Source: Rehmannia glutinosa
Lineage: Eukaryota > Streptophyta > Magnoliopsida > Lamiales > Orobanchaceae
Assembly (NCBI GenBank): GCA_016081115.2
Contig: CM071928.1
Location: 56,179,950 to 56,243,949 of the forward strand
Length of the DNA: 64,000 nucleotides
Reading direction: 5' to 3'
Shown here: positions 20,984-33,529 of the stretch, piece by piece
How the letters are laid out: the number at the start of each line of letters is the position of its first letter
Numbering within the stretch: position 1 is the stretch's first letter
Position numbers and translations under genes: made by a program
The notes under the pieces: model-generated
Databases searched by the model: none
What the model was told of the DNA's origin: nothing
What the model saw: only the letters and a program-made list of their open reading frames with translations

Positions 20984-23900
20984 ATTTTTCTTTTTCAAAT
21001 TACAGCAAAAGATTTATCAAAAATTATGGAAATTACAGAATTGGAAACTCGTAGAGTGTAAAAATATAACTACTAGCTAGTGATACTTTTAATATACATG
21101 CTTTGGGGTTTTCTGTGTATCAAATACGTGAAAATAGAACGCAACACACAATGAAAGTAATTTTTTGTTATTTGGTATTTATAACAATTTTGTCATAATT
21201 AATATGGGTATGTATTTCCCATGGAGCTTGGAATTCCCAACTCTTGATTACATGCCAATTACAAGTGGGTCACATGGCACAACCTAAAAAGGAAAGAGAA
21301 AAATGACTACTCAAAGGAAAAAAAAAACTGTAAATTAAAATAAAAAAAGAAACATTAAAGAAGTCAAATTATTAAGAGTAACAAAGGCAGAGAAAAAAGT
21401 GGAGAATAAAATTATTTTTAAACAATGCTCCATTATTATAATTTCACCTGATCAACAAAAGGGATGTACTGTGCATGATTGTGTCCACTATTTAATGTAG
21501 GAAAAGACAGTAAAATATTTCCGATCCCGATGAATAAATTAATTAAGTTATTATAATTACCAAGTGTATTTTGTTTAATTAAGTTGGATTTAGATTCTGG
21601 TAATCAGAAAGAGAATTTTTCTAATCACTGTGTAAGCCAGTATGCATGTTTAGATCCGTGATAACTCTGTAGAGATGTGATTAATAATATACAAATGGAC
21701 TATGTTGGCATGGTTTATTTTATTAAATATGGGACGAGTTGTAAATTAGTTGACATAAGAAGAAAAATAACTTTTTCAAATTTGATTATAATACTTAAGT
21801 AATCGAGTTTAAAAAAAAATATTTACTTGCTGCAACTAATTTTTCAAGCTTACTTATAAACAAGATGAAACAGCGACGGCTTGTGTTACAAAATTAATAA
21901 CATAAACCATAGTAATTAAATTAAGAACCACGATTATCCAGCTACATAACTTAATTTATTTTAATTTATCTTATTAATTCGTTAAAAAAATGGAAATTGT
22001 TATGAGTTGGATGATGATGGAATGTCAACATCTTTAAAACTGATAGTACTAATAGAAATTTTATTTTACAATATTAGAAAGGCTAGGATAGTAAAATTGG
22101 AATATCAACACAATATCTCTCTTTTGATTGCATTTCAATAAAATAATCTTTTTCCAAATTGTAATCTGTAGCAATCTTTTTTTTTTTCTTTTCCCTGTAA
22201 TACGACGGGAGTTACCTAACAACTCCAATTAATTACTTAGGTTTCGAACTTTATGTTTTTCATAATTAAAATGTCAATCATAATTTGAAATTGTACTTAC
22301 CTTGAAATAAATAATTCGAGCCAACAAAAAATTATTCTACGCAACATGACTAACACCCGCGCCAGAGAATAATTTATTGATTCCTTTAAAAATTATTTTG
22401 TTAATAAATAAGAAGGAAATGTGAAGTTATTTGAGAAATATTGACATGTTTGGCTATTTGAAATATTACCCTTTATGGCCAATGAGATCTTGTCCGTAAA
22501 GTTAGAATAAAGATTCGAATTCTGAGTTCAAGTATTGCTTATGTGTGGGTATTAGTTTGTATCAATGATTGTTTTTTTCTATATTTTGATTCAGAATTAT
22601 TAATTATAATTAATTATTTTCTTGCTACTGTACTTTATTGGTGTTTTAATTTTAATTTGTGAATGATATAATTTTTGAATCTTAATGTGTAGAATGATAT
22701 AATTTTAGCCGTTTCTTTTAATGGTAGATTATGTCCTGTGAGATAGTCACACCGTGCGATGGGAAAAAAAGAAAGTTTTTTCATGAAAATATTAATACGT
22801 TTAGCGTAAAAATTAATATATTATTTGAACAATTAAACATTTGTTCAGACAATGTAATATTTTTTACCCTAGAAGTATTGTTTTTTCACTTGAAAATATT
22901 AATTATATTTTTTTTAACCGGATCTAATAGGTGAGACCAAGACCATCTCTCATAGTGAAAGATGGTTATCATCATATGTTTTTTACTTTCAAGAATTAAG
23001 AACAACGTAAATTAAGAGTGGTGTGAAAATAAACTAAAATTTTCTAGGCATATAATGGCCCCAAATAAGAACTCCCAGTTGTGGAATATGCTGAATTTTG
23101 GGGTGTAGGAATAGAATTTGGCATCCAAAAACATGAACCTGGAATTCAATTTAAGTCATTCTCTGAGGCATCCTTTAAACAAGTTGAAATTTGATCCCCA
23201 TATTCTCTACCTTTCATGTAATCTTATTTACTTGTTATACAATTTCATGCATACATACAAATAGTAATTTTCGGATTTCATTTTCAATATTTATATGGTG
23301 TATTGAGTGGTTTAAGACTTTAGTCCGATCGATGTTTAATTCTCATCACTCATCCACACTCAGGACCTATATACTAAAAAAGAGTAACAATACATTTATT
23401 TAAAAAAAAATTGTATTAAAATACCAAATGTAACACAAAATTTCGGAAGGCCACAACTAAGTAATAAAAAACAAACCCAGAAATAAAGGCACTTTTCAAA
23501 AACAATGATTACATAGTCTTTATTATTATTTATTTTTTACAGCACACAAATGCTTAAGTTGCTTCACCCCCATTTCTATAAAGGGGTCCTCTCTTTTTTA
23601 CATTCCTTTCATCTACCTATATTCCCACTATAATGGCAACAAAGTATCTAACATGCCACATGCAAAATTATCAACAATAAGAATAGCATAATCATTAACT
23701 GTTACATCCCACATAGAAAAATAGGACTACTTACACTATCTTTTTCTGAATATTATGAAAAGTTATTTTACTGAAAATTGAATAAACGTACACATATACT
23801 TACACGTGGACAAAAATTTCTTCGTATTTTTGCAAATATTATTAGATTGCAAACCAGTAATTAATGTCCCAACAACTAGTTAACTATTAGGGCTAGTGAC

Positions 23901-24703
23901 ATGGACCAATATGAATTGTCTCATCTAAAAATTTATGATGGCCCATGTAGAAAAAGTTACATGTACACAAAAGGTTTAATTGAAAATGGTAGGCATGTGA
24001 ATATAGACATAAATCATGTGTCATCCATGTGGATTAACCCTTTTCAATTTATTTTTTCTGGCATTAGCTAATCAGCCACCAAGTTGGTTCTTTCACATCT
24101 TATTATACAGTTTCTTTGTTCCTTTTTTTCTCCTTTTTTCACAAGACATAAATAATAATCATAAATAAGAAAAGAAAAAGGGAGATGGCAATTTAATAAT
24201 CACTTTATTGCTATTATTTTTTTCGAGAGCCCACTAAGAGAAATAAATATTCATCGTCAAAGTCAGGTGGTGTCCATGAATAAGAATAATCAAAAGTGTC
24301 ATGTCATGGTAATAGTGCATGTATGAAAGATTTCAGTTTCGAATTTAATTCGACCAGATTAGTTAAGTAATAAATATAATTGAATAATTTTGATGTTGAC
24401 AATTATCTATTTTTCAATTGAAAATTTGAAATTAATTATATGGCAAATTTATCCACTCGTCGTGTAAATATTTTTGTATCCAACCAAACTGAATTTGAAT
24501 GAATTTGCATACATCATTACCATGGGAAGTACAGATTGGATGATTCTTATTCATGATGAAGGACACCTGATTTTGATATATCATGATAATGATGGGCTTC
24601 TTTCTTTTTTTCCCTTTCTTTATTTTTTATAATTTTATTATTGCCTTAGCACAAATAAAATTTTCGAAAAAAAAAATGTTAATCTTGTATGAATTTGACC
24701 TAT
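20984..24703. other. Long AT-rich intergenic region, no gene established
   Basis: Only low-complexity open stretches were seen on either strand. A possible tRNA-derived fragment with AGATTCGAATTC lies near 22510, followed by T-rich sequence. A promoter-like patch is listed separately at 23570. A host gene could be present beyond my ability to see, but no exon with good splice borders was found. Confidence 0.4.
23570..23681 (+). promoter_or_regulatory. Promoter-like TATA box with nearby start codon
   Basis: CTATAAAGGGGTCC at 23576-23589 is a good TATA box. It is followed by a pyrimidine-rich stretch and then ATAATGGCAACA at about 23631, a favourable plant start context. The frame from that ATG is only 15 codons before a stop. 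This may be a promoter with a short leader peptide, a first exon with an unrecognised donor, or chance. Confidence 0.25.
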
Positions 24704-24711
24704 TTCATATA

Positions 24712-25429
24712 CAGAGCCGGTCCTATGTTTCCAGGGGCATGGAGCGAAAAAGAAAAGGAGGCCCTATTGTTTACACAAAAAAAAAAAATAAATTCAATGT
24801 TATAAATATAATTTTATTGATTTAACATACAAAAATAAGGTATGTAGAAATAAAAATATCATATACCTCAACTTTAACTTTTCAATCTCAGTAAAAATAA
24901 AATAATAAAAGATAGTTCAATATAATTTACCATAGAGAAATGACTAAAAAAATATCAAAATTAAATATCAAAATTTAAATAATTTTCAAATTTAAAAGAT
25001 CATCTTACCAACAGGATGGGTGTTGGTTCTATATTTAATTTGAAGGGTTAAATTCTTCCAACTTAATATTTATTTTTTGAAAACGAAAAAGAGGCCTTAA
25101 GGAATTAGGTGGGTTACATTGTTGGGACAAATTCTTTTTTGTTTTTATGTTTTGCAAAAGTAAGTGCATGAAAGTTGAGCACAGAGATGCTATTGCTGGA
25201 AAAAATAATTCTTCAAAATTTGAAGGTATGAGGGATCAAACTCAAGACCCTCAAATTAAAAATTTGTTGCTCACCCGTTCGGTCACATGCTCTTCTTGTT
25301 ATTTATGATATCCTTTATGTTATATAAAGTAACTATATATTCTATATGGAAAAAAAAAACTTTGGAGGCCCTTTTCGACGGGGGACTCTGTGCGATGGCA
25401 CCACGTTGGCCGCCCCAGGGCCGCCCCTG
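24712..25429. mobile_element. Non-autonomous hAT-like element with CAGRGSCGGYCC termini
   Basis: The left end CAGAGCCGGTCCTATG and right end CCCCAGGGCCGCCCCTG are imperfect inverted repeats. The flanks TTCATATA (24704-24711) and TCCATATA (25430-25437) agree at 7 of 8 positions, as expected for a hAT duplication. The 718-bp body has no transposase. It contains a degraded tRNA-like stretch near 25220-25290. It is not of the TAGGGGTG group found elsewhere in the window. Confidence 0.7.
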
Positions 25430-25597
25430 TCCATATACACTCAACTAAGGTGAGTCCAAAACTCCAAGTCAGGTGTCTAATTCAATAAGAGGTTTTTATG
25501 TGGGCTAATCAAGTTTTTGGACTGAGTTGAGATGTTGTGAAAATTTCATTCCTGGATGAAAAAAGGGCTTGTATGTTTTCATCTCATTGAGTTCTTT

Positions 25598-27878
25598 TTT
25601 TGAATAAGTGGAAAAATATATATAAAAAAAGGAAAAGAGTTCTGATCACAAGCCGATCAGGTACCTTAAATATTGGCCTCATTAAAACCTACTAAGGTAA
25701 AACCCACCCTTGTGGAGAAAACCCGCGTAAAAATAAAGCCAGAACATCCACATAAAAATGAATTAAAAACATCTACAAAAATGTATAAAAGTATCACTAA
25801 TCACAAGATCAAACCAAAATCCAGGGGATGACCCATAGTCATCCATAATCCTCATTATCGGAAGAATCTACGCCCGTCAACATAATCCTCCCACCTCTTG
25901 AAGCATCCTTTTGGGAACTTCAAATTATCCGATTGTGCATCGTCCAAAATAGTGAAGCTATGAATTGGAGGCGTCTGGCCTTGATTAACATAACGAATAA
26001 GTTGCTGCTTAGCATCATCTAATGATTTATCCCAAATAACCTGACAAAGGTGACGAATGGGCTTGGCCAACTTGTACGGGACTGTCCTCGGACGCCGCTT
26101 CATATCAGACAAAGTAGGTATATTCAATGTAGTGTGATTCAATTTTGAATGTGTATCTAAAGTAGCCAAAGCTGCCAAATGGAGAAGGCGAAGCCAAAGA
26201 TTTACTGGCATGCCCTTGCGTTGCACCCGAAGAGTTTTCCATAGAATTAGAAGCCATGGCTTTGTTTAGAATCTCATTGTCGTCCACTAAATCATTCACA
26301 TCCTCTAAAGAAGCAAAATAATTCTCCAAACCGATGATAGGAGAAGAACCATCAACATGCCTAGGAGAATGAGCTACAATTTCAACAATAGCGCCATCAT
26401 ACCTAGGGTTCTTCCTTCGAGGCGCCAACGGTCTTGTCATTATCATGTGTAGTATTAATGGTTGAAACACCTTTCTAGTTCGGATCGACCTCAGATGAAG
26501 CCCGAAACCGGAGGTTCTATTGTAGGATTAGGATGCACAACCCGACAAAGATGTGAAGAATATCCCGTAGTGCAACAATGAGCACAATATTCCGGCAATT
26601 TCTCGTAACTAAGTGAAACAAATGATCAATGACCCACCCTTTCAACCATGACGTAATCCTGAAGAGGTTTGGACATATCAATATCAACCAAGACCCGAAC
26701 AAAATGTCCCAGAGATCCATTCAACAAACGTTCATCAATTTGCACCAGGGAACCAATTGTTGTAGCAATTCCCATAATAAAACTAGGCTCCCAATACTGA
26801 AGACCGAGTTCAAAAATACGAACCCAGACGCTGGCCGTGGAAGTATTAATTTTATAAAGGTTAAAGTCTGGTACCCAAGGAGACAGACGAATCGAACCAG
26901 GATTAAGAGCCCAGAAAGCACGAGTCTGAGCCCGAGCACGATCCTGAGCATTTGAAAACTTGACACAAAAGTAACCTTTACCCAGGGGTATCAATTTCCA
27001 ATTAGTATGAATATTCCGTAAATCCAAAAGTCGCTTATGAAGAGGTAATAAAGTCCAAGGTTTACTTCCATTATTAAGGAGCACACGACCAATTAAAGAG
27101 AAAGAAAATTCCCTAATCCGTTGTTGATAAACATTTTCATCGATGGTCACAGAATAATAATCCCCTTTTAATGGGTTCGGGGGGCATTCGAAGAATCCAT
27201 AACAACAGTAGAATAAGATTTCACATTGTCATTAATAACAGTAGACTGACCAGAAACCACCTTAGCAAAAGATGGGATTTCATTAGGGATAAAGGTACCA
27301 TAAGAAATTTGTGAAGCTGAAGGTCTTCCCAGATAGATTGAAGAATCCTTAGCCAAATTTAGAGTGTTGCAATTGGAAAAGGGGACCACCCCTTGATCGC
27401 CAATGGTGATGACAGGACCACCTCCTGCGGAGAGGAGCATAACAGAATTGGGGACCACACATGGGGTAACCACCTTTGGGACCACTTCCAAGTATTGTGG
27501 TCGCACATGGGTTTTATCCCCATGTACTTGCATAGAACCTGATCCTTCCATAAATCTTGAAGAAGGACGACCATGGGGGACAAAATTATACGGCAACGGG
27601 CAACCAGGAAGAAGAGTGCGTGAAGAAGATCGTTGTTTCTCCGACGCACCATGAACGACGTCAACATGATGTTGTATAAATCCAACTGGAATATCACCAT
27701 AAAATTGAATCAAAGGAAGAGATGTGTTCGAAATCATATGAGAGGGAGATCGAATATCCTTCATAAAGTGTGGAGAAGAAGGATCGAGACGTGGATCCAG
27801 AGGAGATGATAGCGTCATGATGACGTTGCCGGAGAAAACCGCCAAAAAATTAAGAGGGAAGGTGGGCGGCGGCCTCAC
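25598..27878 (-). mobile_element. LINE with ORF1 and 3' end only; ORF2 absent
   Basis: A perfect 16-bp target-site duplication TCTCATTGAGTTCTTT flanks the element (25582-25597 and 27879-27894), the hallmark of target-primed reverse transcription. A short T run at the left edge corresponds to the A tail of a minus-strand insert. The interior starts with a 60-bp leader, then ORF1 with a DUF4283-type domain and zinc knuckle, then about 250 bp of 3' sequence. The reverse transcriptase and endonuclease ORF2 of a normal plant L1 is missing. Because both ends are bounded by the duplication, the loss happened before or during insertion, so this copy must have been mobilised in trans. Confidence 0.85.
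25855..27818 (-). pseudogene. LINE ORF1 (DUF4283-type domain plus zinc knuckle), frameshifted
   Basis: From ATG at 27816-27818 a Pro/Ser-rich N-terminal region runs to about 27185, where a C-run indel shifts the frame. The DUF4283-type domain follows (27177-26640), with VYQQRIREFSFSLIGRVL, KPWTLLPLHKRL, GYFCVKF and VDIDMSKPLQDYV. After one TGA stop comes a zinc knuckle, YCAHCCTTGYSSHLC, in which Tyr replaces the usual His. The C-terminal part (26470-25855) is broken by further frameshifts and ends RRFFR. ORF1 proteins bind the LINE RNA. Its start is placed inside the element because the earlier in-frame ATG at 27884 lies in the duplicated target site. Confidence 0.8.
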
Positions 27879-27963
27879 TCTCATTGAGTTCTTTCATACT
27901 TTTTACTATTTGAGATAAGTAAATAAATTATGTTTGTTTTTCAATCTCATTAAGAATATCAAA

Positions 27964-29545
27964 TGTTGGGAAATTAATTTTTAGATTTTGATGAATGCCA
28001 TGTAAAACTTAGAATAGAAAGTTGGCACCCCATTTTTGTTGTAAATTGCATTGTAACAGATAGGGGGTCGAGTGAGAGTTAAGTCGCCTATGCCTCGAAC
28101 ATGCAAGAAAACAACCGGAGACTAAAGGAAGACTCATTTGTGAGGCACCGAGTGTGGAAAAAAGAAGAGAAGACAGAACTCGATCAAGGTGCGGTGAGAT
28201 ACGGTGAGTGAAGTGTCGGTCAAGTCAACTCAAGATAGCCAAGTCTCAAGTTGAAGTGATAGATGAGTCATCCAATGATTGGAAGCTGACTCAAAGTTAC
28301 CTGGGGAAGTCAAGGAAATGCAGTCAAGTCGAGACAACTGAAAGAGATCCGTTGCACGGAAGTCAAGAGCTTAAACAAGTAATACTTCCATATCGCCTTT
28401 CTTAAAGTGCTCGACCCCGAAGCGTGCAAAAGGATTAAACCAATGGGAAGCATCGCACTGTGTCAAATCGAGATCTACGAAAAAGTCAAGAATCATTCAT
28501 ACGAGGAAATGTCAATTCCAAGGATCGCAACAAGACAAGCTAACAACCACAAGTGTCTTTTGAAAATTAGCCTATCTCTTCAACGGGCAAATTTTTCAAA
28601 AGAACACTATAAAAGGCCGAGAAATCTATTTGAGAGTAGGGGGTTACCTTGACAATCGAGAAAACAAAAACGAGCAAGAAAAGTAATATCTGTAACTAAA
28701 AATATTGTCAAATCATTCAAGTTCAATCCTCAAGCCTACATTACGAAGGAAATCAATCCAACACTTACCTGTGAAGGAAAGACAACTTCAATCAGTTGAA
28801 GAGGAAACATTTGAAGAATCAAGGGGTCTACATTCCACGGAGGATTGTAGAAAGGTTCAAGGTCGAACCAGTCTCAAGTTTTTGGAGGGCTTCGTGATCA
28901 AATCCAAGAAGCTTGAGCAAGTGGGTGTAGTAGAAAGCAAAACCGCCCGCGTGAAGAAGTTCGAGTCGCACGAGAAGCCGGATGTGTGACCAAGGCATCT
29001 CGCATCGAGTCCCAAAGGATCAAGTCATTTGTGTGATCAAGACTTGCATCCGGATATTAACCACTTTGTATATTGATCAATACTTAGTGGATTCCTCCAA
29101 GAGTTGGAGAAGAGAGGAGTAGAAGAATTACCCCATCTTCGAACCTCTATAAAAATCTATTGTGTCATTTATATTTCAGCACTTTAATTTCTGCACATTA
29201 CTTTAATATCTGCTCATAAATTTGCTATCCAATTGATAATCAACAAAGTGCTAAAACCAAGTATTAAAACATACTTAAACAAAATTCCAAGGTGTTAAGT
29301 CTTCCGCTGAAAACATTTCACAGTCGAGTTAAGTCTTTAGTCAAAATAGTTGAGTTATTCTATCAACAAAATTTCGGTCGAGTCTGTTGAGTGACTAACT
29401 CACGATTAACTAACTTAGTTGTCCATCTAGGACTCAGCTGTGAAGTATTAACTCTGAACGTTTTAAAAGGACTAAATCGAAAAGTTGGTAAGGTTTATTC
29501 AACCCCCCATTCTAAACCTTACACTCACACCCCTTGGGACCTACA
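27964..29545 (+). repeat. 5' LTR of the first Copia element
   Basis: A 1582-bp LTR with a TATA box CTATAAAAGG at 28607-28616, the likely promoter, so transcription should start shortly after it. It matches 40504-42080, the complement of 51394-52977, and 58016-59595. Open stretches inside it are not conserved as protein and are not treated as genes. Confidence 0.92.
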
Positions 29546-29547
29546 AG

Positions 29548-29560
29548 TGGTATCAGAGCG
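29548..29560 (+). promoter_or_regulatory. Initiator-Met tRNA primer-binding site
   Basis: TGGTATCAGAGCG begins two bases after the LTR end, the standard plant Copia primer site. Confidence 0.92.
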
Positions 29561-29673
29561 GTTGGTTCATTGAGCCTTCCAGACCTGAGTTCGAACTAGA
29601 TCTCCAAAATTTTTCAAAGCTTGCTTTAGCACTTGATCTTTCAAAACTCCTTTATTCAAAGAAAGTTATTATC

Positions 29674-31350
29674 ATGGAAGCAAATTTGACACACATCCCT
29701 ATGTTCACAATTGAGGAATTTGATGATTGGAAAATTCGTATGCAAGCTCATCTATCAGTATTACACGATAAAATGTGGATAGTGATAGAAGATGGGCCAC
29801 TCCAAATCTTAAAAGTGAACATAGCTGCAAGGAGAGCTGCAGCAGAAGGAGAAGAGGATGCTGCTCCCAGACCAGCTATGGTTGAAAAACCAAGAGCTGA
29901 ATGGACAAATGATGACAGGAAAAGATATAACCTGGACAACGTGGCCAAGGACATTCTTTACAAAACCTTGGACAAAATCCATGTTCAACAAAGTCAAATC
30001 ATGCAAAACGGCAAAAGAAATCTGGGACAAGCTAACCTTGATTTGTGAAGGCTCAGAACAAATCAAGGAAAATAAACTATCATTATTTGTACGTAAAATT
30101 TGAAAATTTCAAGATGCTTGCAGGAGAAACTTGGATCAACTGGATGCTCGGTTCACAGAAATTACCAATGAGCTATATGCACTTGGAAAAGAATATACAC
30201 AGAAGGAAATGTGTATGAAGATTCTAAGAAGTCTCCCATCTGAATGGGAAATGAAAGTCATGGCCCTGAGACACTCCATGGACCTATCAAAAACATCCAA
30301 CCATGAGCTATTCCTCGGATCTCAAAGCCTACAAATTTGAGCTGAGAAGAAAAGACCAAGAGGAGACATTTGTGCCCAAAACAACTGCTCTAATAGTTAA
30401 GGATGGTATAAGAGTTGAGGTCAAGGAAGTTATTAACCAAGAGGAGATTGCCCTGATGGTTAAAAAATTTAACAAATTCTTCAACAAGAATTACAAAAGA
30501 GGCAAAGGTGAATCCTCCGAAGACACTCGCCTCCCTCCAAGTCAAGGGAAGATAGGCCACCCAAAAGAAAGAAGAGCATCAAAGGATTGAGTATCAAAGA
30601 GCCGACAATCCAAGGATGGAAAGAATCGATCAAAAGGTTGAAAACTTATCCGGAACCGCAGCAACCCGGTCACTATGCCATTGAATGCCCATATCCTCGT
30701 AGTCAACAAATACATGAATGAAGAGGAAAGAAAAGTCTTGAGAGAAAGAAGACAAGAGAAGAAAAAGGCAATGTTGGCTGCAGAGACTCGAGAGACGGTC
30801 AAGTCAAAAGACACAAAGACTCGGAGAGTAGTGAAGTCGACTACTCAAGTGACTCGAGAAGAAGAAGTCTTGATCCGTCTAATGGCCAAAGAACAAGACC
30901 AACCTGACCAAGAAGATTAGGTACACTCTAACACATCACACTCGATTCTAGTGATGCGGTGATTGTGACACACACACTTCATCACCCACCGATCTTTATG
31001 ATTCATTAGGCAAAATGATGAAAGACTTTGAACACATTAAATCCTCACACACACTACTAAATGAAGAGAACAGCCTACTCAAAAGCCAAAACTTACAACT
31101 GACTAAGGAGCTGAGTAGTATAAGTCACATAGCTGATGAGAATAAAAGTCTAAAGGTCGAAAATGCTAAGTTAATAGCAGAGATAGTCGCTCTGAAAAAG
31201 AGGGAGAATGACCTCAAAAATGTGATTGCCTCATTCACTAAGGCATCTAAATCCTTGGATGATCTTATTATGAGTCAAAGAGAATGTGGAGATAAGACAT
31301 GCTTAGGATTTAATTCTCTCGTGCTTTATGTCAAGCTCCAAAAGTGATTT
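29674..31350 (+). pseudogene. Copia gag with coiled-coil extension, frameshifted
   Basis: The start is ATG at 29674 (MEANLTHIPMFTIEEFDDWK), about 110 bases after the primer site. It begins the Copia gag N-terminal domain, followed by the UBN2-like part (YTQKEMCMKILRSLPSEW, SMDLSKTSNHEL) at 30180-30320. A degraded zinc knuckle lies near 30670-30700 (HYAIECP remains). Then comes a Glu/Lys-rich linker and a predicted coiled coil at 31015-31347 with leucine heptads. Gag packages the RNA into particles. Several frameshifts and a TAG at 30918 interrupt it. The copy at 59723 lacks the coiled-coil part. Confidence 0.82.
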
Positions 31351-31859
31351 TAGAAAAAGGATCTTCAAGTAATGAAGCATCTCAAAATCCAAAACTCCAA
31401 ATGGTGCACACACATTTATTCCAAAGCACAATCACAAGCAAACTGGCCTTGGTTATAAAGGAAAAGAAAACAACCGATTGAGTGTCTGCCGAGAGGACAA
31501 CCGAGAAGAAATCCAACCGAGTTCCTCAAAGAAACTCCAAACAGAAATACTCAGTAAAGAAGAAACAGAGCTACCAAAAGCCCCTAAATTCTATGAAAGG
31601 AACACATATGATGGGAATGGTAGAAAGTACCCAAGCCAAGCCGATTGGAATAATGTGAACTATCAAAGAAAGACCTATGGAATATAAGCCTAAATGGCAA
31701 AGGCCCAAGACTCAAAGAAAGGCCATTCCAAAGGCATATGAGCTATCATCAAAGACACATATGCACCTAGGCACTACACGAGGAGATATCACAACTACCC
31801 AAACAAAGCAATTTCTAAAACACATACACATGCATACAGACAAAAAGAGACAATTTGTA

Positions 31860-33396
31860 TGAACCTAAAATCCCCAAACAATTTGCTAAAATTAATTATG
31901 ATTATGGCATCGATAGATGGCAACCTCTTAGAGTCAAATCATTTGGCTATAGGTTGGTTGGATCATCTTACAATACTAACCCCTCAAGACCAGACAAATA
32001 TGGGTACCTAAAACCTAATTTCTTTGATTGCGGGTTCAAGGAATGTTGAGTGCTAATGCACTGGTACATGGATAGTGGATGTTCCGGACACATGACAGAA
32101 ACAAGAAAAAATATGTCAAAATTTAAGGAAGTTAGAGGTGCAAAAGTCATATTTGGAGGAAATGAAACTCGGGGAGAAATAAGAGGCATTGGATCCATCA
32201 AGAAAAATGGATTAGAAATCACGGATGTTGCATATGTTGAAGGCCACGATTTCAACTTACTAAGCATAAGTCAACTCGTGACAAGGGCTATAATGTTGGA
32301 TTCAATATGGGAGTGTGCCAAATCAAGAACATGAATCTAATGAAGTAGTGTTGCAAAGGATGCGGACAAAAGAACATGTATGTGGTAGATTGGTCAATCG
32401 CAACACCAAACACTTGTCTGCTAGCAAAGAGCGCAATGAATCAAGTTGTGTGGCAAAAGTCGAGTCACCCGAACTTCAAAACAATTAACAAGCTTGCAAG
32501 GAGCAATCTTGTGGAAGGACTTCCGGACTCAAGATACAAGAAGGAGAGTGTATGTGATGCATGCCGGATGGGAAAAAGATCAAATCATCATTCAAAGAAA
32601 AGACATGTCCATCTTCAACAAGAATATTGCACCGCTACATATGGATCTATTTGGTCCGTTGAACCAGCTAGCATAAGTGGGAAGAAATACACCTTGGTGG
32701 TAGTAGATGACTACTCAAGATACACATGGACAATATTCATGTGTGTAAGAAGAAAGAAACTCTGCAGAAACTACCACGGTGATGAAGAGAATCCAAAATG
32801 AGAAGAGTCAAACCATTATCAAAATAAGATCGATGAGGAACCGAGTTTGTCAATGGTATAATAACTCGAGATTGTGTTGAAAATGGTATTGGTCATGAAT
32901 TATCACAAAAGGACTCCACAAAAAATGGAGTTGCAAAAAGAAGGAATAGGACTCTCAAAGAAGCAAAAAGACCATGTTAGTCAAGCAGGTCGCTAAAAGA
33001 TTTTGGGTCAAGCAATAAAACACAACATGCTATACTCAAAATAGATGCATGATAAACAGACAGCTGACAAAGACTCCCTATGAGATTTGGACAGGGAGAA
33101 AGCCAAATGTTGGATACTTTAGAATATTTGGATGCAAATGCTTCATCCACAACAATGGCAAAGATAATTTAAAGGCTTTTGATGCTAAAGTTGATGAAGG
33201 TATCTTCTTAGGATACTCAGCTGAAAGCAAAGCCTACAGAGTGCTCAACAAGAGGACAATGGTTACAGAAGAATCCATTCATGTGGTGTTTGATGAACCC
33301 AATGTAAATGGAGAAGACATTGAAGAGTCAGCTGATAAGCTGAATCAGCCAACCATGCAGAAGAGTCCCTATGTTGAAGTCAAGTCGGAATTATAA
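31860..33396 (+). pseudogene. Copia protease and integrase, frameshifted
   Basis: The protease active site is WYMDSGCSGHM at 32062-32094, followed by GGNETRGEIRGIGSI and LLSISQL. The integrase N-terminal zinc region is read in pieces: the VWLWHKKLSHPNF pattern near 32440 is damaged, and CDACRMGK lies at 32550. The catalytic core has YTLVVVDDYSRYTW at 32690-32730. The region near 33049-33396, with KTPYEIWTGRKPNVGYFRIF and GYSAESKAYRVLN, is the C-terminal integrase part. Integrase inserts the cDNA into the genome and protease processes the precursor. The copy at 60975-62250 has different frameshifts, often at the same motifs. Confidence 0.82.
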
Positions 33397-33529
33397 ACCC
33401 ACATGAAGATGAGATAGTTGAGTCTCAAAGAAAACTGGGAAATATGTAGCTAAGTGATGATGAGAGAGCTGATCAAAATAACACAACTGCAAGACGATTG
33501 AATCCAGCTAACTTACTCCAACCTGATGT

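Noticed and set aside
26629..26955. A plus-strand 108-codon frame
   Set aside because: Antisense to the DUF4283-type region of the LINE ORF1, which is strongly recognisable on the minus strand.
28208..28989. Several plus-strand open stretches of 60-95 codons
   Set aside because: They lie inside the Copia 5' LTR and are not preserved as open frames in the matching LTRs.
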